Below are positions 1 to 7,320 of a stretch of DNA of 23,245 nt, in pieces. The stretch lies in the NCBI GenBank assembly GCA_964498925.1, contig CAZCKD010000028.1:1-23245 (forward strand). Reading direction: 5' to 3'. Position numbers and translations under genes: made by a program. Every line of letters starts with the position of its first letter. Positions within the stretch are counted from its first letter, which is position 1. The stretch is from Granulosicoccus sp964498925. GTDB taxonomy: Bacteria; Pseudomonadota; Gammaproteobacteria; Granulosicoccales; Granulosicoccaceae. The notes beneath the pieces are model-generated. The model did no database searches. It saw only the letters and a program-made list of their open reading frames with translations, and had not been told where the DNA came from.

Positions 1-134
1 CTGGAGCTGGAGCTGGAGCTGGAGCTGGAGCTGGAGCTGGAGCTGGAGCTGGAGCTGGAGCGGGCGCTGGCGGAGCAGCTGGAGCTGGTGATGCAGGAGC
101 TGCAGGCGGAGCGGAAGGTGCTGCTGGAGCTGGC
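1..134. repeat. CTGGAG hexanucleotide tandem repeat, decaying to the right
   Basis: Ten perfect head-to-tail copies of CTGGAG fill positions 1-60, and the left edge of the window cuts the array. To about position 134 the pattern continues in degenerate form (GGAGCT, GGCGCT, GGAGCA). Read in the frame starting at base 3 it encodes alternating Gly and Ala and forms the N-terminal visible part of the protein ending at 362. A six-base unit keeps the reading frame when copies are gained or lost, so it would vary protein length rather than switch the gene off. Such arrays are also prone to collapse in assembly. Confidence 0.93.
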
Positions 135-362
135 GGTCTTGATCAAATTGTGGCTCTGCTGCAACAGATCATTCAATTGCTGCAAGCTCTTCTGCAACAA
201 CTGGGCGCGAAAGGCGCACAAGGTGCTGACTCAGGTCGTGGTTCAGACTTCGCTCAAAGTGCTAAGTCCGATATGGGCATGTCTGGCGCCGACGTGAGTT
301 CTGGTGATGTGGATGCTGAAGTTGCTAGCATGCGTAAGATGATCTCAGGTGGTGAATACTAG
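3..362 (+). CDS. Gly-Ala repeat protein with harpin-like Leu/Gln helix, 5' partial
   Basis: The gene is truncated by the left edge; the visible 119 residues are read in the frame of base 3 and end at a stop at 360-362. The first ~45 residues are Gly-Ala repeats from the hexamer array. They are followed by an amphipathic segment (LDQIVALLQQIIQLLQALLQ, encoded at about 138-197) and a soluble Gly/Ser/Asp-rich tail ending in GGEY, with no cysteine. A glycine-rich, cysteine-free protein with an LDQ(L/I)-type Leu/Gln helix resembles harpins such as Xanthomonas Hpa1, which are secreted by T3SS and interact with membranes or walls. The position directly upstream of sctU supports a secreted T3SS accessory protein. 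I infer this from composition and context; there is no decisive catalytic motif. A hairpin with a short T run follows at 382-407. The alternative frame starting at base 1 ends at 297 and produces a Cys-rich, unlikely protein. Confidence 0.6.
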   Translation, partial: GAGAGAGAGAGAGAGAGAGAGAGGAAGAGDAGAAGGAEGAAGAGGLDQIVALLQQIIQLLQALLQQLGAKGAQGADSGRGSDFAQSAKSDMGMSGADVSSGDVDAEVASMRKMISGGEY

Positions 363-381
363 TCTGCCTAGTTGTTGAAGG

Positions 382-407
382 GAGGTCGCATTCGCTGCGA
401 CCTCTTT
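382..407 (+). terminator. Hairpin after the Gly-Ala repeat gene, candidate terminator
   Basis: Perfect nine-base arms GAGGTCGCA (382-390) and TGCGACCTC (396-404) surround a five-base loop and are followed by TTT. It lies 20 bases after the stop codon at 362. The stem is strong but the T run is short, so termination may be partial or Rho-assisted. Confidence 0.6.
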
Positions 408-437
408 AGAGCAACGATTGTAAGATCGCTAGAAAGC

Positions 438-474
438 AAATTCCGCGAATCTATTTAATAGGTCCGCGGAATTT
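438..474. repeat. Ten-base perfect inverted repeat, 17-base spacer
   Basis: Arms AAATTCCGCG (438-447) and CGCGGAATTT (465-474) are perfectly complementary, and the right arm runs into one more T. The loop is long for a terminator. It may be a protein-binding site or a second, weaker terminator hairpin after the Gly-Ala repeat gene. Confidence 0.5.
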
Positions 475-684
475 TCATTTCTACGATGGGAAAACGTAAA
501 TCTGCGTTTATCTATTTACGAAAATTTTTACGGCCGATGGATTGATGCAAAGGTTTACGTTCATCATTCTCTACGGTTGTCCGATAACGCTAAGATAATC
601 TCCAGCTTATTAATTTCGTTTGTGACGGAATTCACGTTCATCTCTTTAGTGACCTTTGAGTTAGGTCGACTTTTTCACCTCAAC

Positions 685-707
685 TAAGTTGTAAGCTCTA
701 CAACTTA
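685..707. promoter_or_regulatory. Nine-base perfect inverted repeat upstream of sctU
   Basis: Arms TAAGTTGTA (685-693) and TACAACTTA (699-707) flank a five-base centre, 118 bases before the sctU start. A two-fold symmetric AT-rich site of this size suits a dimeric DNA-binding protein. The FixJ/NarL-type regulator encoded at 15144-15797 is a candidate binder, but this is inference from context. Confidence 0.45.
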
Positions 708-745
708 TGCATACGCTATTCACACACTAAGATGTGTCTCTTCAT

Positions 746-772
746 GTGCTGTATTTTCAACACAGACAGCAC
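746..772. promoter_or_regulatory. Seven-base inverted repeat upstream of sctU
   Basis: Arms GTGCTGT (746-752) and ACAGCAC (766-772) are separated by 13 bases and end 52 bases before the sctU ATG. It could be an operator or a hairpin in the 5' untranslated leader. Function is unknown. Confidence 0.35.
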
Positions 773-824
773 TCGTATCTGTAATGCTCGCGAAATGAAT
801 CAATATCGTTAGGATTGTCCAAAG

Positions 825-1973
825 ATGGGTCAGGAAGACGAAGGCAGCAAAACAGAACTACCCACCGCGAAACGTCTGCGAGACGCGCGTAAAAAGGGTG
901 ATGTCGCAAAGTCGCCAGATGTCGGCATAACGCTTGGTTTTCTTTTTGCGTTGCTACTTATCTGGTTGGTTTTTGACATGCTGGTCGCGGAAATTATGTC
1001 TTTGACCAGGCACATTCTTGAATCACCCGGTTCCGATTTTTTAACCAGTTTAAAAATGTTGGGTGGTGAAGCGGTTGATGTGTTTATTAACGTCACTGCA
1101 TTGGTTGTTATACCGCTCGCCTTGTTTGGTTTAGTTGTTGAGTTTCTGGTTGTTGGGCCTGTTGTAACCGCTGAGAAATTCACTCCAAAGCTGTCTCATC
1201 TGAATGCAGTTGAAGGTGTCAAACGTATGTTTGGTACCGATAATCTGGTTGAATTAATAAAGTCGATCATTAAGACGGCTTTGCTCGTAATCATTGTTTA
1301 TATAGTGATAAAAAGCGCTATTGGAGATCTCGTACTGCTCCCTGATGCCAGTCCTGAGCACATTATGTTGGGCCTTTGGTATCTCATTATCAGAGTGTTC
1401 GGGTACGCCAGTATTTTGTTTATTTTGTTGATGTTTTTTGACACGGTCTATCAGCGCCATTCTTTTATCAACAAGATGAAAATGAGTATTCGGGATATCC
1501 GCGATGAGTTTAAGTCGATGGAAGGTGACCCAATGCTAAAAGGCGCTAGAAGGGATCTCGGTCAGGAATGGGCGAGAGAAGCACCAACACAGGCGGCGAA
1601 GGATGCTAACGTTCTGGTTGTTAATCCCATACATGTTGCCATCGCCATTAAATACGATGCTGAAGAGACAAAAATTCCGATAATCACCGGGCGGGGTGAA
1701 GAAGCCACTGCCAGAGAGATGCGCAATGCTGCTGCCGAGGCCGGTGTGCCGGTACTGCGTAACGAACAACTGGCCAGAGCGCTTCTGGCAAGCGACGAGA
1801 CTGATGATTTTGTTCCAAAGGAATTTTTTGACATTATCGCCGAAGTCATTTTATGGGCGAGGCAGGTGTCTGAGCAGCTTTCGGATACAGCTAAGGCAGA
1901 AGACTTAAGCAACGCGATGGAACCACCTGGAGAAGATCTAACTAGTTATCAAGGTCACTTAAGATCCATGTGA
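825..1973 (+). CDS. sctU: SctU, T3SS export apparatus switch protein
   Basis: SctU (YscU/HrcU/FlhB family) is the inner-membrane export-gate component that switches substrate specificity. The 382-residue protein has the family N-terminus (TELPTAKRLRDARKKGDVAKS, residues 10-30, one residue shortened here in function, not length), about four membrane segments (roughly 34-56, 86-110, 147-168, 183-206) and a cytosolic domain from about 215. The self-cleavage site normally reads NPTH; here it is NPIH at residues 267-270 (bases 1623-1634), followed by the usual VAIAIKYD. The Asn and Pro needed for cleavage are kept. The ATG at 825 follows a weak TAGGA and gives a normal family length. It is separated from its usual neighbours sctR-S-T, which lie some 15 kb downstream, and from sctV by a terminated gene. 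Confidence 0.96.
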   Translation: MGQEDEGSKTELPTAKRLRDARKKGDVAKSPDVGITLGFLFALLLIWLVFDMLVAEIMSLTRHILESPGSDFLTSLKMLGGEAVDVFINVTALVVIPLALFGLVVEFLVVGPVVTAEKFTPKLSHLNAVEGVKRMFGTDNLVELIKSIIKTALLVIIVYIVIKSAIGDLVLLPDASPEHIMLGLWYLIIRVFGYASILFILLMFFDTVYQRHSFINKMKMSIRDIRDEFKSMEGDPMLKGARRDLGQEWAREAPTQAAKDANVLVVNPIHVAIAIKYDAEETKIPIITGRGEEATAREMRNAAAEAGVPVLRNEQLARALLASDETDDFVPKEFFDIIAEVILWARQVSEQLSDTAKAEDLSNAMEPPGEDLTSYQGHLRSM

Positions 1974-2426
1974 ACAATCGTTACCGGGAGTTGTAGTAAA
2001 ACCCGTAACTATGGCTCGATAATGTGGCCGACTGCGCTGTGAATTATGCGTCTCAAAGCAGGCGTTTTCGGTGTTTAGCAGTTGAATTGAACGGCTGCTC
2101 AACTGTTCGGTGTTTTGCCTTGAGTGCCAGAACATCCCGATACCGCTCGTAAATGACTGAAAATCCAGTCTTATAGCTAATATCTGCGACGGCAGACACC
2201 TTTTGTGTGTCGATATTTCTGGATAATCCCGCACAAGGTAGTAGCGTTTTCAATGCTCCAATTCTCGGCATCAGAGAAAAGGAAATCACCGTTTTCTTGG
2301 TGTTAACGGATCGTGGGTCGTACGTAGTTTATGTTATGGACACTATCAAAGTGACATGATTTACTTCACCCCGTAGTTTGATGTCGTTGTTCATCTAACA
2401 GAATTCAATGAGGCAAGGTAAGTAAA
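1974..2426. other. Noncoding region between sctU and the filament candidate
   Basis: About 450 bases with no credible gene. Two overlapping reverse-strand open frames of 78 and 91 residues occur (2053-2289 and 1959-2234), but neither looks like a protein and they overlap each other. The region contains a direct-repeat/inverted-repeat structure at 2067-2115. It probably carries the promoter and a long leader for the gene at 2427; the octamer AAAGTGAC at 2348-2355 recurs upstream of sctF at 8516-8523. Confidence 0.55.
2067..2115. repeat. Direct repeats flanking an inverted repeat
   Basis: TTCGGTGTTT occurs at 2067-2076 and again at 2106-2115, both on the + strand. Between them lies a perfect seven-base inverted repeat, CAGTTGA (2079-2085) and TCAACTG (2099-2105), with a 13-base loop. 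The arrangement is too regular to ignore but has no recognised identity; it may be a regulatory site or part of a structured RNA. Confidence 0.5.
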
Positions 2427-3164
2427 ATGAGTGAAGCATCTTTAGCAGGTAATCCAAGCAGTAGCTTGGCGATGATGAATGCTTTGTCAGCGACAGGTAC
2501 CGCTGGGAAGGCAAACAATGCAAACGAGTTAGCCACTATGCTGATGCAGCAGTTCGGCGAAGCTAACGTTCAACAGTCAGTCAACAACATTGCAGCCCAA
2601 ATGATCGGTGAGCTGGTAATGCAGCTGATCGATAGTCTGCCAATGCCTGATTTCATGGCTGATGCGGCGCGTGAAGCAGTTTCAGGCGTCATGAGCGATG
2701 CAGCTGGTGAGTCACCAGACGGCTTAGACAGTCAGGTATCTGAACTTCTCGGTCAAAATGCTTCTGCCTCTGATGCTTCTGCATCATCGGGTGGTGCAGC
2801 ATCCACAGGCGGCTCCGAAGCCGGTTCCGATGTGGAATCTGACTTAGGCGCGATCATGAAGCAGTCATTACTGGACGAAACTGAAAGTGCCAGCGAAGGC
2901 AGTGGTGGTAGCGGTGGCAACCAAAACTGGTTGGTAGTTCTCGCTCGAGCTATGGGTTCTACAGCTGGTAAGCACCTGAAAAGCATGATCGAACTGGGTG
3001 AGAAAATGGGCGGAATCGACAGTAAGGAAAGCCCTGAAGAGTTTGCAAAAATTCAGTCTGAATTCCAGGCAGCTTCTCAGATCTTCAAGATGTTCCAGGA
3101 AGCTATTGCGACACTGATCAAATCAATCGGTGAATCTCTGGCTACGGTAGCCCGTAAGCAGTAA
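2427..3164 (+). CDS. Needle-fold T3SS filament/tip candidate, 245 residues
   Basis: I do not recognise a named family for the whole protein. It has three parts: a helical N-terminal region (about 1-108) without a signal peptide or cysteine, a Ser/Ala/Gly-rich linker (about 110-166) containing a short helix, and a helical C-terminal domain (168-245). The C-terminal domain aligns with the 99-residue SctF candidate at 8561-8860. W168 matches W28, the GG turn at 195-196 matches 56-57, and the tails SIGESLATVARKQ and SVGSALETLARKQ match closely. The helix-turn(SPEE)-helix pattern is that of needle subunits. Both N-termini also begin MS(D/E)xS followed by an AM(M/L)N stretch. The start at 2427 follows AAGG, and a strong terminator follows the stop, so it is a separate unit suited to high expression. 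I infer an extracellular filament, tip or translocator role; a secreted regulator is possible. Confidence 0.72.
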   Translation: MSEASLAGNPSSSLAMMNALSATGTAGKANNANELATMLMQQFGEANVQQSVNNIAAQMIGELVMQLIDSLPMPDFMADAAREAVSGVMSDAAGESPDGLDSQVSELLGQNASASDASASSGGAASTGGSEAGSDVESDLGAIMKQSLLDETESASEGSGGSGGNQNWLVVLARAMGSTAGKHLKSMIELGEKMGGIDSKESPEEFAKIQSEFQAASQIFKMFQEAIATLIKSIGESLATVARKQ

Positions 3165-3186
3165 GTATCTTTTAGGAAATGTGACG

Positions 3187-3225
3187 AAGCCGTTAGCCTT
3201 TATGCGAGGTTGGCGGCTTTTTTTT
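3187..3225 (+). terminator. Rho-independent terminator after the filament candidate
   Basis: Thirteen-base arms AAGCCGTTAGCCT (3187-3199) and AGGTTGGCGGCTT (3207-3219) pair throughout, with three G-T wobbles and a seven-base loop. They are followed directly by a run of eight T (3218-3225). It begins 22 bases after the stop codon and insulates the gene from sctV. Confidence 0.92.
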
Positions 3226-3272
3226 GCTTCTTAATATGGGAAAGTATGTGTCGACATAGTTAGACAACGCAT

Positions 3273-3282
3273 CTCTTAAGAG
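3273..3282. promoter_or_regulatory. Ten-base palindrome upstream of sctV
   Basis: CTCTTAAGAG is a perfect palindrome 40 bases before the sctV start, in the short gap (3226-3321) between the terminator and sctV. Because the terminator closes the preceding unit, a promoter for the long downstream operon is expected here. The palindrome is a candidate operator, with only positional support. Confidence 0.3.
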
Positions 3283-3321
3283 GCCTACACTGGCCGATAT
3301 CAGTCAGGTGGTAACAATACG

Positions 3322-5313
3322 ATGGGAAATTGGCTAGGGCGGGCCGGATCAGTTTTACAGCTTGCGTCCACGAAAAGCAGCGATTTGCTATTGGCACTAT
3401 TTATAGTGTCTGTCATAGCTTTAATGATCTTACCGCTGCCAATTCTATTAATTGACACATTGGTTGCTGCCAACATGGCATTGGGCATCATGCTCGTCAT
3501 GATGGCTATCTATGTCAGTTCGCCGCTACAGTTTTCTGTGTTCCCAAGCATCTTATTGATATCAACACTATTTCGTTTAGCGCTCTCTGTCTCCACTACC
3601 CGAATGATCCTTCTTCAAGGGGAGGCCGGGAGTATTATCGATACGTTTGGAAACCTAGTGGCCGGCGGGAACGTCATCGTTGGCTTGGTGGTATTCCTAA
3701 TTATTACGCTCGTTCAATTCCTGGTAATTGCCAAAGGGTCTGAACGTGTAGCCGAGGTTGGCGCGAGATTTACGCTCGATGCCATGCCCGGTAAGCAGCT
3801 CTCGATCGACTCCGATTTGCGTTCCGGTCTCTTAGACAAAGCAGAAGCGCGACAGAAGCGTGCTGATCTTGAAACTGAAAGTCAGCTGCACGGTAGTCTT
3901 GATGGTGCAATGAAATTCGTGAAGGGCGATTCCATTGCAGGAATTGTCATCATTATTATCAACCTCTTAGGTGGGTTGGGCGTCGGCGTCTTTCAATTGG
4001 GAATGAGCACCGGCGTTGCTATGCAGAAGTATTCAATCTTGACCATTGGTGATGGCCTTGTTGCTCAAATTCCTGCGCTTTTCGGCGCTATGGCAGCAGG
4101 TCTGATTGTTACCAGAGTCAGTAAGTCCGACACCGATGAGCATCTTGGCGAAGCCATTCAAAGTCAGTTTGCCGCGATTCCGCGTGTCATCATTGTTGCA
4201 GGTGGTATGTGCATACTGTTCGCGGCTATTCCCGGTTTTCCGACAGGTGTCTTTATCGTAATCGGCGTCATCATGCTTGCTGTTGGTGGCATGTTGATTC
4301 CGGCCTTCAAAAACAAGGTTAACAATTATTCCGGCCCGGCTTTCGATAGAGTAATGAACCGCGCTGAGCGAGTTCATTCGTCGCAAGTGAGCGAAACTAC
4401 CTCGGTTGCTGTAGAGCAATCGTCTCCTCTGATTTTGCATCTGCCGGCAAAGGTTGCGGCAAATCAGGGCGACACCGTTATTCGGGATACTCTGGATGAC
4501 ATGCTGGGCGAGCATTTTCGGAACACCGGCATCAAATTACCGAATGTGCAGTTTAAATGGCATAAGGAAGAATCCACGAATTGGTGGCTAGACATATATG
4601 ACGTGCCAGTGGTGTCCAAAGAAATTGAGTTCAACGACTCACACCGTCAGGAAATCTGCGACCAAAGTCTGCAGGCAATACGACGAAATATGCGTCTTTT
4701 TGTGGGCCTGGAAGAGACGGCCAAGTTATTGGCCCGTTGTGCCGATTCTTCACCCGAAGTGGTTCGTGAAGTTCAACGAGCATTGCCACTTCAAGGGTTG
4801 TCAGTGATAGTTAAGAACCTGGCTGATGAGGAAGTGCCGCTCCGAAATTTAGCAGTGGCTTTAGAGTCGTTAGTTGAAGCTAGCCAGAACGTTAAGGATC
4901 TTTCTAATCTGACTGAATTTGCCCGAATCTCATTAGGAAGACAAATCTGTAACAAGTACGCGGTTAACGGTGAATTACAGGGTGTTGGCTTGTCTTTCGC
5001 GCTGGAAGAAAAATTACTTGCATCTGTACGTGCTAACAACACCGGGTCCGAACTTAACGTATCGCCGGTTGTTCTCGACTCAATTTCTAAAGCGCTGAGC
5101 GCATCAATTCAATCTCATAACAATATTGTCGTCGCAGTACCGGTAATTTTACGCCGACATATTCGAGGACTAGTCGCTGATAACAACTTCGACACACCAG
5201 TATTATCTTACCCAGAAATTGTTAAGCCGTTTAATTTAAGAATGATTGACCGGATTGACGTAAATACCGACCCGGGAAGCGAGTTAGGTATAGCGAAAAC
5301 CGGAGCTGCATAA
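3322..5313 (+). CDS. sctV: SctV, T3SS export gate major component
   Basis: SctV (HrcV/YscV/InvA/FlhA family) forms the nonameric export gate that uses the proton motive force and receives substrates and chaperones. The 663-residue protein has hydrophobic segments from about residue 20 to 330 and a cytosolic domain from about 335. The family signature is clear at residues 142-160 (RVAEVGARFTLDAMPGKQL), followed by the conserved cytoplasmic loop with RSGLLDKAEARQKRADLE (167-184) and HGSLDGAMKFVKGD (190-203). It is slightly shorter than many SctV proteins. The ATG at 3322 is preceded by CAGGTGG. sctC starts only two bases after its stop, so the two are co-transcribed. It probably heads the long operon running to sctT. 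Confidence 0.97.
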   Translation: MGNWLGRAGSVLQLASTKSSDLLLALFIVSVIALMILPLPILLIDTLVAANMALGIMLVMMAIYVSSPLQFSVFPSILLISTLFRLALSVSTTRMILLQGEAGSIIDTFGNLVAGGNVIVGLVVFLIITLVQFLVIAKGSERVAEVGARFTLDAMPGKQLSIDSDLRSGLLDKAEARQKRADLETESQLHGSLDGAMKFVKGDSIAGIVIIIINLLGGLGVGVFQLGMSTGVAMQKYSILTIGDGLVAQIPALFGAMAAGLIVTRVSKSDTDEHLGEAIQSQFAAIPRVIIVAGGMCILFAAIPGFPTGVFIVIGVIMLAVGGMLIPAFKNKVNNYSGPAFDRVMNRAERVHSSQVSETTSVAVEQSSPLILHLPAKVAANQGDTVIRDTLDDMLGEHFRNTGIKLPNVQFKWHKEESTNWWLDIYDVPVVSKEIEFNDSHRQEICDQSLQAIRRNMRLFVGLEETAKLLARCADSSPEVVREVQRALPLQGLSVIVKNLADEEVPLRNLAVALESLVEASQNVKDLSNLTEFARISLGRQICNKYAVNGELQGVGLSFALEEKLLASVRANNTGSELNVSPVVLDSISKALSASIQSHNNIVVAVPVILRRHIRGLVADNNFDTPVLSYPEIVKPFNLRMIDRIDVNTDPGSELGIAKTGAA

Positions 5314-5315
5314 GA

Positions 5316-7316
5316 ATGCGAAATAATAAAAATAAAATGAAGTGTCAAAGCATTACAAAACGCCCGTCTGTCGCTAAAAGCTGCAGCATGATCACGCTCG
5401 CGTGCTCATTTTGGTTCAGCTCACTAGCCCTTGCAGGCGATGTTCCGAATCTGTCCAAAGACGTAGACTTTAACGTTAGAGAGCAGGAGTTTGCTGATTT
5501 CTCAGACGCGTTCTTCCGCCAGATTGGCGTTCCATTGGTTATTGATGGAGATATCGAAGGTACCGTCAATGGCAGATTCAATGGAACCGCCGGAGATGTC
5601 TTAGAAGAAATTTCTGCAGCATTCAATATTGTTTCTTACTACGACGGCGCTGTTGCCTATGTTTACAACGCTAATCAACTGTTCACTCGTATCGTGCCCG
5701 CAACGTCCAATCACTCTCGGCAAGCGGTGCGGCTAGCAGGGGAGTTGAGCCTGCCTGACCAAAGAAACCGACTGACGGTTCAAGCCAGTGGCTTGTTGGT
5801 TAACGGAACGCCGCGGTTTATAGAGCAAATCGAAAATCTAGTTGAATCTTTGCAAGCGCAACCAAAGCCTGCGGCACCGGTAGCAAAACCTGTTGTGGCG
5901 CTAGCGCCTAAACCTCAAGAACCGGTCGAACCATTACCAGTTTATAAAGTATTTAAATTGAAGCACGCTTGGGCTAACGATACTAATTTTCAAGTTGGTA
6001 ACGAAAGCGTCACTATTCCTGGTGTTGCCACCATTCTTAGAGACCTTATATCCGAGGATGCGTTTACAGTTAATTCAACAAGAACTTCGGCTGTATCCGG
6101 CCGAGGTACTGTTGATGGGCTGCGTGGTCAGGGCTTAAATGCAGATACGATTAATGCCAGTAGGGAAAACGGTGTAGCAAGCGAACAGCGGCTTACCAGC
6201 CGTGGGTCGCAAGATTTAATTCGCATTGTTGCGGACACACGTTTAAACGCGGTTATCGTAAGAGATACCGCTGATCGCATACCTGCCTACGAAAGCCTTA
6301 TTGCAAGTCTGGATGTCGAGTCCAAGATGGTCGAGATTGAAGCCACCATTATTGACATCAATACCGATATGAGCCGTGAACTGGGCGTTAATTGGCGTCA
6401 TACATCAGAGAACGGCGACCTGCTGTTCGGTGATGGAACCGCTTCCGACCAAGGCTTGATACCAGGTGCCGATTTAATAACTTCTCAAGGTCGTGGAGGG
6501 GTTTTATCTTTCATGTTGGGCGAACCCACTGAATTTCTTGCCAGAATTCGTGCACTTGAAGAGCGAGGGGCTGCGAAAGTCGTCTCTAAACCTCACGTCA
6601 TAACGCTATCTGATGTAGAAGCCGTGCTGGGTGCCTCTACCGAATTCTTTGTGCGCATTGCCGGTAACGAAGAAGTGGACTTATTTAATGTCCCAGTCGG
6701 CACTTTTTTGCGTGTCACGCCGCATGTGTTTGAAGAACGTGGCGGAAATCGAATAAAACTTCTGGTCAATATCGAAGACGGAACGCAATCACCTGCGGCG
6801 ACCGTTGACAGTATTCCTGTGGTTGAAAGGGCAACTATAAACACGCAAGCCGTTATAAATGAAGGAGATAGCCTTCTTATAGGCGGAATGGTGAGACAGT
6901 CATACACCAAAAGTGACTACCGGGTTCCTATTCTGGGAAGTGTGCCTGGAATTGGGAGATTGTTCAGATCTGACAGAAATAGTTCAACAAGAGTCGAACG
7001 ATTGTTTATGATTACCCCTAGACTAGCTGATGGGTTAGGATTCAATCGCACTAGAGATCTTCCTGGTCTTCAAGGCAGCGAGCAAAGAATCCTGTCTGAT
7101 GCTGGGCAAAGGATTGAATCAGTCGAATGGCCAACACGCAGTAAAGCTGGCTATTGGCCGGATGAAGTGGAAGCCCCTGCTTACAAAGCAAATGTTGCGG
7201 AAGGAGGAAATGGGGCTCTCGGTGTAGACGGAAACGTTTTAAGAAGGGTCATCAGCCCTTATAAAGTTGAAGCATGGCCTGTTAATTCAGGTGTCTCGCG
7301 CCAAGGAGTCAGGTGA
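5316..7316 (+). CDS. sctC: SctC, T3SS outer-membrane secretin
   Basis: SctC (HrcC/YscC) forms the outer-membrane secretin ring. The 666-residue precursor has a Sec signal peptide with likely cleavage after A40 (LALA-GDVP). N0/N1 domains follow (about 45-180), then a Pro/Ala-rich spacer (183-208), an N3-like domain (about 210-340, with RLNAVIVRD at 309-317) and the secretin core (about 340-570). The core includes VVSKPHVITLSDVEA (422-436), VPVGTFLRVTPHV (459-471) and GDSLLIGGM (517-525). A tail of about 95 residues follows the core and may bind a pilotin; a lipoprotein gene lies at 18658-19197. GGAG at 5302-5305 supports the ATG at 5316 over an in-frame ATG at 5337. The proline-rich spacer inside the periplasmic part is unusual. 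Confidence 0.96.
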   Translation: MRNNKNKMKCQSITKRPSVAKSCSMITLACSFWFSSLALAGDVPNLSKDVDFNVREQEFADFSDAFFRQIGVPLVIDGDIEGTVNGRFNGTAGDVLEEISAAFNIVSYYDGAVAYVYNANQLFTRIVPATSNHSRQAVRLAGELSLPDQRNRLTVQASGLLVNGTPRFIEQIENLVESLQAQPKPAAPVAKPVVALAPKPQEPVEPLPVYKVFKLKHAWANDTNFQVGNESVTIPGVATILRDLISEDAFTVNSTRTSAVSGRGTVDGLRGQGLNADTINASRENGVASEQRLTSRGSQDLIRIVADTRLNAVIVRDTADRIPAYESLIASLDVESKMVEIEATIIDINTDMSRELGVNWRHTSENGDLLFGDGTASDQGLIPGADLITSQGRGGVLSFMLGEPTEFLARIRALEERGAAKVVSKPHVITLSDVEAVLGASTEFFVRIAGNEEVDLFNVPVGTFLRVTPHVFEERGGNRIKLLVNIEDGTQSPAATVDSIPVVERATINTQAVINEGDSLLIGGMVRQSYTKSDYRVPILGSVPGIGRLFRSDRNSSTRVERLFMITPRLADGLGFNRTRDLPGLQGSEQRILSDAGQRIESVEWPTRSKAGYWPDEVEAPAYKANVAEGGNGALGVDGNVLRRVISPYKVEAWPVNSGVSRQGVR

Positions 7317-7320
7317 ATAA

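Larger units (their letters stand above)
405..824. other. Noncoding region upstream of sctU
   Basis: About 420 bases with no credible gene on either strand. It is AT-richer than the flanking genes and contains three inverted repeats (438-474, 685-707, 746-772) listed separately. A promoter for sctU is expected here, but I could not pick out a convincing -35/-10 pair, HrpL-type hrp box or PIP box. Confidence 0.6.

Noticed and set aside
1..297. Open frame starting at base 1 encoding Leu-Glu repeats
   Set aside because: After the repeat it becomes Cys- and Trp-rich, with no plausible domain. The frame starting at base 3 gives a coherent Gly-Ala, helix and tail protein ending just before a hairpin.
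1959..2289. Two overlapping reverse-strand open frames (91 and 78 residues) after sctU
   Set aside because: They overlap each other, lack ribosome-binding sites and show no recognisable protein pattern.
4033..4515. 160-residue reverse-strand open frame inside sctV
   Set aside because: It lies wholly inside a certain sctV and has an implausible composition; it is a shadow of the real gene.
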